Shown: in pieces, positions 1 through 8,305 of the stretch
How positions within the stretch are numbered: the stretch's first letter is position 1
Layout of the letters: each line of letters starts with the position of its first letter
NCBI RefSeq assembly: GCF_030540765.1
Contig: NZ_JAUOEL010000003.1
Span: 558,001-622,000 of the forward strand
Reading direction: 5' to 3'
Source: Flavivirga jejuensis
Lineage (GTDB): Bacteria; Bacteroidota; Bacteroidia; Flavobacteriales; Flavobacteriaceae
DNA: 64,000 nucleotides
Notes under the pieces: generated by a model
What the model was told of the DNA's origin: nothing
Database searches by the model: none
Seen by the model: only the letters and a program-made list of their open reading frames with translations
Translations under genes and position numbers: made by a program

Positions 1-240
1 TTAATTAAAGAGTTCTTTTCTGAATCTATGAAAAATGACCAAGGAGAAGATGTATCTACAAGAGAAATAAAGAAAATTTTAGAAACTGTAATAGAAGAAG
101 AAAACAAGAAGAAACCTTTAACCGACGAAACATTAGCAGCTATCTTAAAAGAAAAAGGATATCCTATCGCACGTCGTACAGTTGCAAAATACAGAGAACA
201 ATTAGATATTCCAGTGGCTCGATTACGTAAAAAAATATAA
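1..240 (+). CDS. rpoN: RNA polymerase sigma-54 factor, C-terminal end (partial)
   Basis: This is the last 79 codons of a gene whose start lies left of the window; the frame is open from base 1. It shows the RpoN box, the helix that reads the -24 promoter element (ARRTVAKYRE, about 12 residues before the stop region), preceded by the DNA-binding segment with KPLTDETLAAIL. Sigma-54 directs core polymerase to -24/-12 promoters and needs an AAA+ activator; no activator is in the window. The stop codon overlaps the start of the next gene (TAATG), so the two are probably co-transcribed and translationally coupled. Identification is secure; only the promoter-binding end can be seen. Confidence 0.93.
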   Translation, partial: LIKEFFSESMKNDQGEDVSTREIKKILETVIEEENKKKPLTDETLAAILKEKGYPIARRTVAKYREQLDIPVARLRKKI

Positions 241-845
241 TGGATAAAATACTAAAAAGTATCTCATACATTTTTCATCCATTATTAATACCTATACTAG
301 GTGTTATTTTCTATTTTTTTAAATCACCACGATTTATACCAGAAGAAATGGTGAAGGCTAAGTTAGTATCCCTTTTTATACTAACAGTTATATTACCTAT
401 TCTCCTTTATTTTTTATTAAAAACATTGGGCAAGGTCAAATCAATTTACCTACAAACTACAAACGAACGTATTATTCCTCTAATACTAAACTGCTTTGTT
501 GTTATAATAATATTACAACGTATTATAACGCCTTCTCAAACTATAGAGCTCTATTTTTTCTTTGTTGGCATACTAATTTCTACCATGGTATGCCTAATCT
601 TAGCCATTTTTAAGTTTAAAGCAAGCATACATATGATCTCTATTTCTGGACTATTTATGTTTATGGCTATCTTAAGTATCCATTTTAGTATTAACATTAA
701 TAATACACTAGCTTTAATGGTAATAATAATCGGTGCAGTTGCAACATCTAGACTACTCTTAAACGCTCATACTTATAAAGAACTTATTATGGGCATGTTT
801 ATTGGAGTAATTCCACAGTTAATTTTAGTACCCTATTGGCTATAG
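240..845 (+). CDS. PAP2-like integral membrane protein
   Basis: The product is a 201-residue protein made almost wholly of hydrophobic segments, probably six membrane helices. Near the C-terminus it has S170-R171-x5-H177-x3-E-x3-G, which matches the third motif of the PAP2 lipid phosphatase family (SR-x5-H-x3-D-x3-G). The usual first and second motifs (K-x6-RP and PSGH) are not clearly present, only RIIP and SISG at similar places. Activity as a phosphatase is therefore an inference and may be lost. It overlaps the rpoN stop by one base and converges with the next gene, sharing six bases at the stop codons. Confidence 0.65.
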   Translation: MDKILKSISYIFHPLLIPILGVIFYFFKSPRFIPEEMVKAKLVSLFILTVILPILLYFLLKTLGKVKSIYLQTTNERIIPLILNCFVVIIILQRIITPSQTIELYFFFVGILISTMVCLILAIFKFKASIHMISISGLFMFMAILSIHFSININNTLALMVIIIGAVATSRLLLNAHTYKELIMGMFIGVIPQLILVPYWL

Positions 846-1532
846 GATATAAAATATCAATCCTATTTTCACAGCATTCATATCAATTTCACTTCCGTTT
901 AATCTAGCATCGCTAGAAAAAATAGGATTCAAGGCATAATACAAAAATAAATTCCACGTATTATAGCCAGCACTAAGTGTTAATCCGTATTGAAAATTAT
1001 TAAAATCCTCAATATTACTATATCTAATCTTTCCTAAATCACCTATGTACTTGGTTCTATGCGTAAGTACATAACCTAGTTTAAAACCCGTATAAATGCG
1101 CCAAAAGTTATAATCTGTTGCAGTTGATGTACGCCATCTAAACTCAATCGGAAGTTCTATTAAATGGCTAGAGAATTTGTTTTTTGTATATGTGCCCGTA
1201 TCCTCTATAACAGTATAGGTCGTATTACCTAAATCATCTTTATTGATGAGCAAGTTTTGATTGTATGAATTGGCAGAAAATCCAAGGCCTAAACCTATAG
1301 CAACGTTTCTGTTTTTATTAATAGGCATATCCTTAATAAAGCCTAAATGAAAGCCCAAAGAAAATCCACTTTGCGAAACATCTTCTGGTATTTTGCCTAG
1401 CAAATTATACGTTATGCCTGCATAAAATTGGTCTTCTTTGTAAAGAGAATCAACTTCTTTATTAGTATGCTCTTGAGCAAAACAACACACATAACTCAAT
1501 AAAAAAAATATGATAACGGATGGATGTTTCAT
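840..1532 (-). CDS. porT: PorT-like outer-membrane beta-barrel protein (T9SS biogenesis)
   Basis: The start at 1532 is chosen because it gives a compact signal peptide (MKHPSVIIFFLL...CCFAQ); an upstream ATG at 1562 would add ten residues. The mature 210 residues show alternating polar/hydrophobic strands ending in an aromatic-hydrophobic C-terminus, typical of the PorT/OmpW-like eight-stranded barrels. PorT (SprT in Flavobacterium) is required for the type IX secretion system. The setting between rpoN and the exbD/exbB genes is one I recall for porT in flavobacteria, and a T9SS cargo protein lies elsewhere in this window (54.5-57.7 kb). Family membership as a barrel is clear; the specific PorT role is probable. 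Confidence 0.7.
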   Translation of the reverse strand: MKHPSVIIFFLLSYVCCFAQEHTNKEVDSLYKEDQFYAGITYNLLGKIPEDVSQSGFSLGFHLGFIKDMPINKNRNVAIGLGLGFSANSYNQNLLINKDDLGNTTYTVIEDTGTYTKNKFSSHLIELPIEFRWRTSTATDYNFWRIYTGFKLGYVLTHRTKYIGDLGKIRYSNIEDFNNFQYGLTLSAGYNTWNLFLYYALNPIFSSDARLNGSEIDMNAVKIGLIFYIL

Positions 1533-1590
1533 TAATAACAGTATTATTTTACTAACATGCAATTATAATTAAAATTGTCTAAGTAATAAA

Positions 1591-1770
1591 GAATTTCTTG
1601 AAACCAACTATCTTCGATGCAAAGCCATAGCCATATTTCGCTGGCTTCATTTTGACCTAAAAAGGTCAAAAACCAAAATTCTGTATTTAGATTCCCGTTC
1701 CTTTACAGGTTCACGGAATGACAATTTCAGCAAAAACCCAAAGTCAGAGCTTAGAGAATTCTTTTCAATT
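1591..1770. repeat. Dispersed intergenic repeat, copy 1
   Basis: This non-coding stretch contains GCCATAG, then TATTTCGC, TTCATTTTG and a short GACC...GGTC hairpin followed by CAAAAA. The same blocks in the same order occur at 59801-59990. It ends with a GTCAGAG...GAGAATT segment that also has a counterpart in the second copy. It lies between the exbD operon terminator and porT. No open frame or known transposon end is seen. Confidence 0.55.
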
Positions 1771-1777
1771 AAAAATT

Positions 1778-1809
1778 AAAAGGCGTTTTGAATTATCAAA
1801 ACGCCTTTT
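1778..1809. terminator. Bidirectional intrinsic terminator
   Basis: A 12-bp perfect stem (AAAAGGCGTTTT / AAAACGCCTTTT) with an 8-nt loop ends in T-rich sequence on both strands. It sits just after the stop of the second exbD gene (minus strand) and most likely ends the exbB-exbD transcript. Confidence 0.8.
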
Positions 1810-1833
1810 ATATATAATATCAAAAGTATAAAA

Positions 1834-2310
1834 CTAATTTCTTCCTAGCACAGTACCTTTTTTAGTAGTGTAGTTAATTTTAAGCGCATTTACTTTTCTT
1901 AACTCCTGCTTAATGTCTCCGATTAATCCCATATTAGCATCACTATCTACTTTTAAAGCAGTAGTTAAAAATGGTATTAATTCTTCACGTTTATCAGCTC
2001 GCTCTGCAGCAATAAAAGCAGCAATGTCATTTACACTTGCAAAATCATCATTAAGCTGTATTCTAGCTTCTGTCCCAAACTTAGTATAATTAGCACTTGG
2101 CTTACCTGCATATATATACATTACCAAACCTTTTTTATCTAACTTTTCTACCTGATCTGCAAATGGTAAGTTATTTTCAATCTTTAAAGTAGTTTCCCTC
2201 ATTGTTGTGGCTACCATAAAAAAGAATAATAACATAAATACAATATCTGGTAATGATGCTGTATTAACCGCTGGCAAATCGCCACTCTTTTTCTTTTTAA
2301 ATTTAGACAT
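1834..2310 (-). CDS. exbD: ExbD/TolR family biopolymer transport protein
   Basis: The start at 2310 (MSKFKKKKSGDLP) is preferred over the longer frame beginning at 2361, because the longer form would overlap the preceding gene and adds an unlikely 17-residue leader. The 158-residue product has a short basic cytoplasmic tail, one membrane helix (PDIVFMLLFFFMVATT, about residues 20-37) holding the conserved proton-path Asp, and a periplasmic domain. ExbD works with ExbB and TonB to energise outer-membrane receptors, of which this window has several. It is the last gene of the exbB-hypothetical-exbD-exbD operon; two different ExbD paralogues in tandem are common in Bacteroidota. Confidence 0.88.
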   Translation of the reverse strand: MSKFKKKKSGDLPAVNTASLPDIVFMLLFFFMVATTMRETTLKIENNLPFADQVEKLDKKGLVMYIYAGKPSANYTKFGTEARIQLNDDFASVNDIAAFIAAERADKREELIPFLTTALKVDSDANMGLIGDIKQELRKVNALKINYTTKKGTVLGRN

Positions 2311-2326
2311 ATTTATAAATGTTAAA

Positions 2327-2914
2327 TTATTGTACTTCCGAAAGTTTTTGAGGGTAATCAATTTTTATTTGATCGATCCTAGCTTTTAACTTCTCCTTAT
2401 TCCCAGGCCAATTTACATCTTCATAATTTGCTTCCATTTCAGCAAAAGACAATCCAAATTGCTCTTGAGCTCTTCTATCTCTTAATTCATTATAAGCTGC
2501 TACCAATTCATTTTGAACAGCTATATAAATCTTATAAGTTGTTTCACGTTCATTCTTTAAAGAGATAATCGCTTTGTCTGGATTATCTGAAGATGCTTCA
2601 TCTTTTTTTCCTTTACAGTAATCACACGACTTATCGCCACCATTATCTAAAAATTCAATGGCTGCTTTTCTTAAATCTCCAATCTCCATTAACTCATCTT
2701 CTACCATCAGTTGATCGTTACCATTTAACATAACAGTAAAAATGTTTTTTTTCTTGATAACAACATCTTCTTCAGACTCTTCTATAGGAGGAAGTTTTCG
2801 ATTAATCCCAGAATCTGTTTCGATAGTAGTTGTTACTAAGAAAAATATTAATAGTAAGAACGCAATGTCGGCCATGGAGCCTGCATTTACTTCTGGTGCT
2901 GCTCTTTTCGCCAT
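2327..2914 (-). CDS. exbD: ExbD/TolR family biopolymer transport protein (long form)
   Basis: The protein has 195 residues. It has the ExbD layout: short N-terminus, one helix with the proton-relay Asp (MADIAFLLLIFFLVTTT, residues 14-30) and a periplasmic domain. That domain is longer than usual and carries an insertion with a CDYC pair near residue 101, which could bind metal or form a disulfide. The C-terminus runs on for 50 residues beyond a typical ExbD. It lies 3 bp after the upstream membrane-protein gene and 16 bp before the second exbD, so it is in the same operon. Confidence 0.88.
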   Translation of the reverse strand: MAKRAAPEVNAGSMADIAFLLLIFFLVTTTIETDSGINRKLPPIEESEEDVVIKKKNIFTVMLNGNDQLMVEDELMEIGDLRKAAIEFLDNGGDKSCDYCKGKKDEASSDNPDKAIISLKNERETTYKIYIAVQNELVAAYNELRDRRAQEQFGLSFAEMEANYEDVNWPGNKEKLKARIDQIKIDYPQKLSEVQ

Positions 2915-2917
2915 AAT

Positions 2918-3349
2918 TTATTTATTAAATATTTTTTTAACTCCTGAAAATAACATAGATGCTATAGCTAAAAAAGCTAATACATAAAATGCGTATAATC
3001 CAGCACCTACTTGTTTTGAAGTAGCTTCAGTAACATCTAATCCTTTGTTTATAAAAGGTGTTAAATCTAAATCTGTACCAGATGACATAGTATAAGAAAT
3101 AACTATAATGGCTAAAAACGCTCCTACAGTCATCAATGTCTTCTTTATATTTCCTGCAAATAGTCCTTTAATAACAAATATTAAAACCATTGCTAATACT
3201 AATCCAAGTACAGCATATGCAATATATAGCATGTTTCCACTCATACTTAGAGCAGATTCATCGTCACCCGATATTATCATTAGCGCAAAAATCGCGCCAA
3301 TAATAGCAAGTGCAAAAGCTATTATTTTTAAAATTTTATGTAAATTCAT
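2918..3349 (-). CDS. Small membrane protein of the ExbB/ExbD operon
   Basis: I do not recognise a named family. The 143-residue protein has four clear hydrophobic helices (about residues 7-27, 41-63, 72-92 and 118-136) joined by short loops with a GTDLDLTPFINKG stretch between helices three and four. It lies between exbB and exbD with spacings of 19 and 3 bp, so it probably belongs to the same energy-transducing complex or its assembly. Function is not known. Confidence 0.7.
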   Translation of the reverse strand: MNLHKILKIIAFALAIIGAIFALMIISGDDESALSMSGNMLYIAYAVLGLVLAMVLIFVIKGLFAGNIKKTLMTVGAFLAIIVISYTMSSGTDLDLTPFINKGLDVTEATSKQVGAGLYAFYVLAFLAIASMLFSGVKKIFNK

Positions 3350-3368
3350 AATTCTTTATATTTAATTA

Positions 3369-4139
3369 TTACTTTTTATTTCTAATTAATAGATCCATTA
3401 ACGTAATAGAAGCATCTTCCATATCGTTAACAATACTATCAATTTTAGCAATAATATAATTGTAAAAAATTTGAAGTATAATAGCTACTACCAAACCAAA
3501 TACGGTTGTTAAAAGTGCTACTTTAATACCACCAGCAACAAGCGATGGTTGCATATCACCAGCAGCTTCAATTTTATCAAATGCTTGAATCATACCTATT
3601 ACCGTACCCATGAAACCAAGCATTGGTGCCAAAGCGATAAATAATGAAATCCAAGATACATTTTTTTCTAATTGTCCCATTTGAACACCACCATAAGCTA
3701 CAACAGCTTTTTCGGCCGCTTCTATACCTTCATCTGTTCTATCAAGTCCTTGATAATAAATAGACGCGATTGGTCCTTTAGTGTTTCTACATACTTCTTT
3801 TGCTGCTTCAACACCACCTGAAGATAAAGCATCTTCAACACTCTGTGTTAATTTTTTTGTATTTGTAGTTGAGAGGTTTAAAAAGATAATTCTTTCTATA
3901 GCAATTGCTAATCCAAGAATTAAACATAGTAATACGATACCCATAAAGCCTGCACCACCTTCAATAAAACGTTTTTTCAATTCTTGATGAAACCCAAGGT
4001 CTTCATCAGCAACAGCCTCTGTCGCATCTTCTTGTATTGTCGTTGTTACGGCTGCAGTTGTGTTTGCAATTGTTGTTGCATTAGTTGTTCCGAATGCCAT
4101 CATTCCTGTTATGGCAAGGAGAGAAAATAATCTTTTCAT
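3369..4139 (-). CDS. exbB: MotA/TolQ/ExbB proton channel family protein
   Basis: The protein has 256 residues. It opens with a signal-like segment (MKRLFSLLAITGMMAFG), an extra N-terminal feature common in Bacteroidota ExbB, then a first membrane helix near residues 60-83 (GFMGIVLLCLILGLAIAIERIIF). The long cytoplasmic loop follows, then the two C-terminal helices with LAPMLGFMGTVIGMIQAF and GGIKVALLTTVFGLVVAI, the hallmark MotA/TolQ/ExbB blocks. It forms the proton channel that drives TonB with the two ExbD proteins encoded just downstream. It is the first gene of the operon. Confidence 0.93.
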   Translation of the reverse strand: MKRLFSLLAITGMMAFGTTNATTIANTTAAVTTTIQEDATEAVADEDLGFHQELKKRFIEGGAGFMGIVLLCLILGLAIAIERIIFLNLSTTNTKKLTQSVEDALSSGGVEAAKEVCRNTKGPIASIYYQGLDRTDEGIEAAEKAVVAYGGVQMGQLEKNVSWISLFIALAPMLGFMGTVIGMIQAFDKIEAAGDMQPSLVAGGIKVALLTTVFGLVVAIILQIFYNYIIAKIDSIVNDMEDASITLMDLLIRNKK

Positions 4140-4211
4140 GTTCTAGATCTTAAAATATTAGTTAAAGTGTTAAAGATATTAAAAAAAAAGCAATTAAAGA
4201 TAAAATAACAG

Positions 4212-4298
4212 CAGAGAGAAAGGGATTCGAACCCTCGATACGCTTTTGACGTATACACACTTTCCAGGCGTGCGCCTTCGACCACTCGGCCACCTCTC
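4212..4298 (-). tRNA. tRNA-Ser (anticodon GGA)
   Basis: The minus strand folds as a class II tRNA of 87 nt. The acceptor stem pairs AGAGAGG with UCUCUCU, followed by a G discriminator, and position 8 is U. The D arm is GCCGAGUGGUCGAAGGC, the anticodon loop reads GGA, there is a long variable arm (typical of Ser), and the T arm contains GGUUCGAAUCC. CCA is not encoded. The gene stands between exbB and asparaginase. Confidence 0.95.
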
Positions 4299-4375
4299 TT
4301 TATTTTATCATTCTTTAATTACGAGGGCTCAAATAACAAAAAAAACTTTAAACGTTAAAACTTTATGAGTTAATT

Positions 4376-5407
4376 TTAAGACATTTCGCCTCTTAAGGAT
4401 GTTTCATAGATGTTTTTGAGGTATTTTCTGGACATATTTTGTCCCAACAGATACATTAATTTACTTATTGCTGCTTCGGTTGTGATGTCTTTTCCTGAAA
4501 TAACGCCTATATTTTTTAGCTCATTACTCGTCTCATAATGCCCCATCATAACACTTCCTCCAGAACATTGTGTAATATTTATAATATGTATGCCTTTTAA
4601 AATATTCTCTTTTAGCATATCAATAAACCATTTTTCTGTGGTACAGTTCCCCGCTCCGTAGGTTTCAAGAATAACCGCCTTTAAATTTGAGGTATTAAAA
4701 ATACTTTGCAATACGTCTTCTCTAATTCCAGGAAAAAGTTTTATTAGCGCAATATTATCATCTAATTTTTTATGAACTGTTAGCCCCTTCGTTAAATCAG
4801 GCTTAAACAAATATTCTTTATTAACTTTTAGATGCACACCAGACTCTGCTAAATCAGGATAGTTTAAAGATGCAAAAGCCTCAAAGTGTTCTGCATTTAT
4901 TTTTGTAGTTCTATTAGCTCTGTATAGTTTGTATTCAAAGTACAAACACACTTCCTTAATTATAGGCTTGCCTTCACTTTGTAACGAAGCTACCTGTATA
5001 GATGTAATTAAATTTTCCTTTGCATCGGTTCTTAAATCTCCAATTGGCAACTGAGAGCCTGTAAATATGACTGGCTTTGCTAAATTTTCTAGCATAAAAC
5101 TCAATGCTGAAGCTGTATAACTCATGGTATCACTTCCGTGTAAAACCACAAAACCATCAAATGCTTTATAGTTATCTTCTATTATTTCGGCAATTTGAAT
5201 CCAATATTTTGAATTCATATTACTTGAATCTATAGGCTCTTTAAATGATACGGTATCTATATTACAATCTAAAAGTTGTAATTCTGGAATTTTTTCTAAA
5301 AGCGTTTTAAAATCGAATGCACGAAGCGATCCTGTATTAAAGTCTTTAACCATACCAATAGTTCCCCCAGTATATATTAGTAATATCTTTGGTTTTATAT
5401 CGCTCAT
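4376..5407 (-). CDS. ansA: Type I (cytosolic-type) L-asparaginase
   Basis: This 343-residue enzyme hydrolyses L-asparagine to aspartate and ammonia. Both catalytic Thr blocks are present: IYTGGTIGMV near residue 12 and VLHGSDTM near residue 90. FTGSQLP follows near residue 117. No signal peptide is visible, in line with the cytosolic type I enzyme. The stop of tatD is 3 bp before its start, so tatD and ansA form an operon, a pairing seen in other flavobacteria. Confidence 0.93.
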   Translation of the reverse strand: MSDIKPKILLIYTGGTIGMVKDFNTGSLRAFDFKTLLEKIPELQLLDCNIDTVSFKEPIDSSNMNSKYWIQIAEIIEDNYKAFDGFVVLHGSDTMSYTASALSFMLENLAKPVIFTGSQLPIGDLRTDAKENLITSIQVASLQSEGKPIIKEVCLYFEYKLYRANRTTKINAEHFEAFASLNYPDLAESGVHLKVNKEYLFKPDLTKGLTVHKKLDDNIALIKLFPGIREDVLQSIFNTSNLKAVILETYGAGNCTTEKWFIDMLKENILKGIHIINITQCSGGSVMMGHYETSNELKNIGVISGKDITTEAAISKLMYLLGQNMSRKYLKNIYETSLRGEMS

Positions 5408-5410
5408 ATT

Positions 5411-6178
5411 TTAAACTTTAAAGATATCTTTAGAATTTTGAGTGGTTATTGCTGCTATAGCTTCTAAAGGTACACCATATATATCTACTAATTTTTCTAA
5501 TACCTTTATGACATAAACACTTTCATTTCGTTTTCCTCTGTATGGTACAGGAGCTAAATAAGGGGCATCTGTTTCTAAAACAATATGCTTTAGATCTATT
5601 TGATTTAAAAACGTATCAATTTTCCCATTCTTAAAAGTAGCCACACCACCTATGCCTAGTTTCATATTATAAGAAATAGCTTGGTGCGCTTGTTCCAATG
5701 TTCCAGTAAAGCAATGAAAAACACCAAATAAGTCATCACTTTTTTCTGTTTCTAAAACGTCAAATATCTCATCAAATGCTTCTCTACAATGTATCACTAT
5801 TGGTAACTTATATTGCTTAGCAAGTCTGATTTGATATTTAAATGCTTCTTTTTGAATTCCTAACGTTGATTTATCCCAATATAAATCTATTCCAATTTCA
5901 CCTACTGCATAAAAAGGACGTTTACCAAGCATGTTTTCTACATGCTTTAACTCTTCCTTATAATTGTCTTTTACATGCGTGGGGTGCAAGCCCATCATTA
6001 AAAACATATTATCGGGATAATCTTTTTCAAGTTGAAGCATCGCTTCTGTATACTCAGAATCTATTGCTGGAATAAAAAACCGTAAGACCCCTTCTTCTAT
6101 AGCACGATCAATCATCTCGTTCCTATCTTCATCAAAAGCTTCGCTATATAAATGGGTATGCGTATCTGTAATAATCAT
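5411..6178 (-). CDS. tatD: TatD family metal-dependent hydrolase
   Basis: The 255-residue protein is a TIM-barrel deoxyribonuclease-type hydrolase. The metal ligands are seen in order: D5-x-H7-x-H9 (DTHTHL), GEIGID (Glu), IHCREAF (His), FHCFTG (His) and ETDAPYLAP (Asp). Members act on DNA 3' ends or D-aminoacyl-tRNA; the exact substrate cannot be told from the sequence. It is upstream of asparaginase with a 3-bp gap. Confidence 0.92.
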   Translation of the reverse strand: MIITDTHTHLYSEAFDEDRNEMIDRAIEEGVLRFFIPAIDSEYTEAMLQLEKDYPDNMFLMMGLHPTHVKDNYKEELKHVENMLGKRPFYAVGEIGIDLYWDKSTLGIQKEAFKYQIRLAKQYKLPIVIHCREAFDEIFDVLETEKSDDLFGVFHCFTGTLEQAHQAISYNMKLGIGGVATFKNGKIDTFLNQIDLKHIVLETDAPYLAPVPYRGKRNESVYVIKVLEKLVDIYGVPLEAIAAITTQNSKDIFKV

Positions 6179-6279
6179 TTGGTAAAAATAAAAAAGTCAC
6201 CATTAAATTGATGACTTCTTCAAGTTTATTTATTTTGTATCAAACATTAGGTCTTGTTTACATTCTAACAGCCCCATCT

Positions 6280-7011
6280 TTATTCTAATTTATGAATGAG
6301 TTTTTGGGCTTCATTATAAGCATCTGCATCTTCTGGTATCGTTTTTAATATTTTTATACAAGCACCATTATCTTTCTGTTTAAGTTTACTTAAAGCTAAA
6401 TACCATATTGCTTTATTTTTATAAACAGATGATCCTTTGGAAAGTTTACTGAACAAACTATCGGCTTCATCAAATTCGTCTAATTCTAACAGCGCAATAC
6501 CTCTATATAAGTGCAATTCTTTATTTGAATCATCTTGAACTAATAATTTCTCAAAAACAGCTTTTGCTTTAACAAAATCTTTATTATTAAAAGCATTCTC
6601 AGCGTCTTTCAAAAGGTCATCCTGAGCTCCTCTAACTGTCAAACTAATGGTCTCATAATTATTGTAATCGCTAAAAGTTGGGCTAGAGAAATTATTAAAT
6701 GTAAAGATTCCTATTAATAAAGCAACACTTGCTACCATAGCATATTGCCAAGGTTTAAAACGAACTCCTTTTTTAGCGGTTTCGTGTTTTTCAAAATAAG
6801 TATTAGAAATGGTTTTTAAATTATTCTGAAATGCGGTAGAATCTGCTTCATTTTTAAATTTATGTTCTAAAAAAGACGATAATTCTTTATACGTATTAAA
6901 CGCTTGATTAAAATCTGATTCATTTTTTAATCTTGATTCAAAAGTAATGATATCATCTTGAGACAACTCTTGAGATAAGTAGGATTCGAATAATATGTGA
7001 TTTTCTTCCAT
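6280..7011 (-). CDS. Membrane TPR protein, probable anti-sigma partner of the ECF sigma factor
   Basis: The protein has 243 residues. Residues 1-85 are a charged, helical, probably cytoplasmic domain resembling the acidic N-terminus of Bacteroidota anti-sigma factors (FESYLSQELSQDD). One membrane helix spans about 89-105 (WQYAMVASVALLIGIFTF). Residues 125-243 hold about three tetratricopeptide repeats that would lie in the periplasm (for example FNNKDFVKAKAVFEKLL and LHLYRGIALLELDEF). It starts 5 bp after the sigma gene ends, so the two are co-transcribed. The anti-sigma role is inferred from position and topology; no classical zinc anti-sigma motif is seen. Confidence 0.72.
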   Translation of the reverse strand: MEENHILFESYLSQELSQDDIITFESRLKNESDFNQAFNTYKELSSFLEHKFKNEADSTAFQNNLKTISNTYFEKHETAKKGVRFKPWQYAMVASVALLIGIFTFNNFSSPTFSDYNNYETISLTVRGAQDDLLKDAENAFNNKDFVKAKAVFEKLLVQDDSNKELHLYRGIALLELDEFDEADSLFSKLSKGSSVYKNKAIWYLALSKLKQKDNGACIKILKTIPEDADAYNEAQKLIHKLE

Positions 7012-7016
7012 GGCTA

Positions 7017-7598
7017 TTAATTATTAAGTTGGTTAAACTTTGGTGACTCTCGAACCAGCTCTGTTAATTTACCAATACATAAAGATTTCTTTTTTCTGGC
7101 ATAAGCATACGTCACACCTAATTTTTTTGCTACTTCTTCCATAGATTTTATTTTAAAAGTAGCTGTTAATAAATCTTTACAAGCGGTTCCTAATTTTTGA
7201 AACATTTCTGTAAATAAGGCTTGTTTTTCTCCAAATACAGATGTTTCAAAAGCTAATTCCTGAGCATCGTCACCTTTAGATAAAAGATCTTCACTAATTG
7301 TTACCTCTTTATTAGAAGATTTTTTTAATTCGTTTAACCATTTCCGTTTACACAGCAAAAAGAAATAGGCATCAAAAGGACAAGTAAGCTGTAATTTATT
7401 TTCGCTTGCCTGATTGTAGATCGTTAACAAAGTATCTTGTATGACATCTTGAGCCTTATCACTATCTCCACTATTCTGCTTTATATAGTTAATCACTTTA
7501 GGAACAAACTTATCATATATAGCTTGTATAATAAACGAATTGTTTTTAAGCAATCCATCTATATATTTCTGGTCTTCGTGTATTTTTTTTTCACTCAT
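7017..7598 (-). CDS. ECF-type sigma-70 family RNA polymerase sigma factor
   Basis: The 193-residue protein has only sigma regions 2 and 4. Region 2 is seen around residues 25-95 with DKAQDVIQDTLLTIYNQA, and the region 4 helix-turn-helix around residues 130-180 with SMEEVAKKLGVTYAYARKKKSLCIGKL. It is the alternative sigma factor of the locus, transcribed with the membrane TPR partner and divergently from the secreted/CHAT block. Three promoters in that block share GGGTAAC-N18-ATATAA (7644, 8244 and 9438), which is a natural guess for its target because many ECF -35 elements carry an AAC core. Confidence 0.88.
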   Translation of the reverse strand: MSEKKIHEDQKYIDGLLKNNSFIIQAIYDKFVPKVINYIKQNSGDSDKAQDVIQDTLLTIYNQASENKLQLTCPFDAYFFLLCKRKWLNELKKSSNKEVTISEDLLSKGDDAQELAFETSVFGEKQALFTEMFQKLGTACKDLLTATFKIKSMEEVAKKLGVTYAYARKKKSLCIGKLTELVRESPKFNQLNN

Positions 7599-7643
7599 TA
7601 CCCCTTGTATTTGCTACTAAAATAAAAAAACTTTGAAATAAAA

Positions 7644-7675
7644 GGGTAACAATTTTTAAATGGTTCTGATATAAG
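7644..7675 (+). promoter_or_regulatory. Putative ECF promoter 1 (GGGTAAC-N18-ATATAAG)
   Basis: GGGTAAC at 7644-7650 is followed after exactly 18 nt by ATATAAG at 7669-7675. The same two blocks with the same spacing recur at 8244 and 9438, always upstream of genes in the block next to the ECF sigma gene. The start point would be near 7682, about 48 nt before the ATG at 7730. A second GGGTGTAAC lies at 7675-7683. Confidence 0.55.
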
Positions 7676-7729
7676 GGTGTAACAGTAAAAATACTGGAAC
7701 AATTAATTAATCCATAAAAATTAAAGATC

Positions 7730-8224
7730 ATGAAAATTACAAAAAAATTTCACGAGCACTTAAACAATATTAATGATGTGCGTAAAAAATCAATTCTAAT
7801 TATTGGCACTGTAGTACTATCAATATTAAACTCTCATGCTACAGCCCTAACAGCAGATCTTAACACAATTACTATTAGTGCGAACATTACAAATGAAAAC
7901 GTACTTAAAGCTTATGACTGGAAAGTAGAAACGAATAAAAGATCTTATTCTGGAACATCTTTTTCTGTAGAAGACGCAAAACGAATGATTGCATTAACAA
8001 GTTCTGGAGACATTGTAAGAGCATCAAAAATTGAAAGTTATTTTGTTTTAAAGGCTGAAGTAAAAAACAACTCTAAAAGAAATTATTTCTGGGAGGTAGA
8101 AACTATAACAGGATTTGCAAAAGGATATGCTTCAACTGAGGCATACGCACATAAAATGATACAATTAGTTGCCTCTGGAGATGCTATTGTATCTAAAAAA
8201 ATAATCAGTCAACCACAACAATAA
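7730..8224 (+). CDS. Secreted protein with two internal repeats, unknown function
   Basis: I do not recognise the family. The 164-residue protein starts with an unusual leader (MKITKKFHEHLNNIND) ahead of a normal signal-like segment (VRKKSILIIGTVVLSILNSHATA). The same leader, as DNA and protein, opens the next gene. The mature part holds a tandem repeat of about 45 residues. Repeat 1 runs from YDWKVET through DAKRMIALTSSGDIVRASKI, and repeat 2 from YFWEVET through YAHKMIQLVASGDAIVSKKI. It lies directly downstream of ECF-like promoter 1 and divergent from the sigma gene. An alternative GTG start exists at codon 17, but leader conservation favours the ATG. Confidence 0.65.
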   Translation: MKITKKFHEHLNNINDVRKKSILIIGTVVLSILNSHATALTADLNTITISANITNENVLKAYDWKVETNKRSYSGTSFSVEDAKRMIALTSSGDIVRASKIESYFVLKAEVKNNSKRNYFWEVETITGFAKGYASTEAYAHKMIQLVASGDAIVSKKIISQPQQ

Positions 8225-8238
8225 AAAAATAATTACCA

Positions 8239-8268
8239 AAACAGGGTAACAAAACAATAACCCTGTTT
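8239..8268. terminator. Hairpin after the repeat protein gene, overlapping promoter 2
   Basis: A 9-bp stem, AAACAGGGT / ACCCTGTTT, with a 12-nt loop lies 15 bp after the stop at 8224. It may end that transcript. Its left arm contains the GGGTAAC of the next putative promoter and its right arm fills the spacer, so it could instead be an operator. Confidence 0.45.
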
Positions 8269-8276
8269 ATATAAAC
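8244..8276 (+). promoter_or_regulatory. Putative ECF promoter 2 (GGGTAAC-N18-ATATAAAC)
   Basis: GGGTAAC at 8244-8250 and ATATAAAC at 8269-8276 are 18 nt apart, as in the other two copies. The predicted start is about 20 nt before the ATG at 8306. Confidence 0.5.
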
Positions 8277-8305
8277 TTGAATAACAATTTAAAACCCAAT
8301 TAATC

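Noticed and set aside
7646-7684. Fourth phased TAACA site before the 7730 gene
   Set aside because: Two GTAACA lie 33 bp apart, but intermediate hexamers do not fit and no TTTG follows at the fixed distance. The GGGTAAC-N18-ATATAA promoter reading explains the sequence better.
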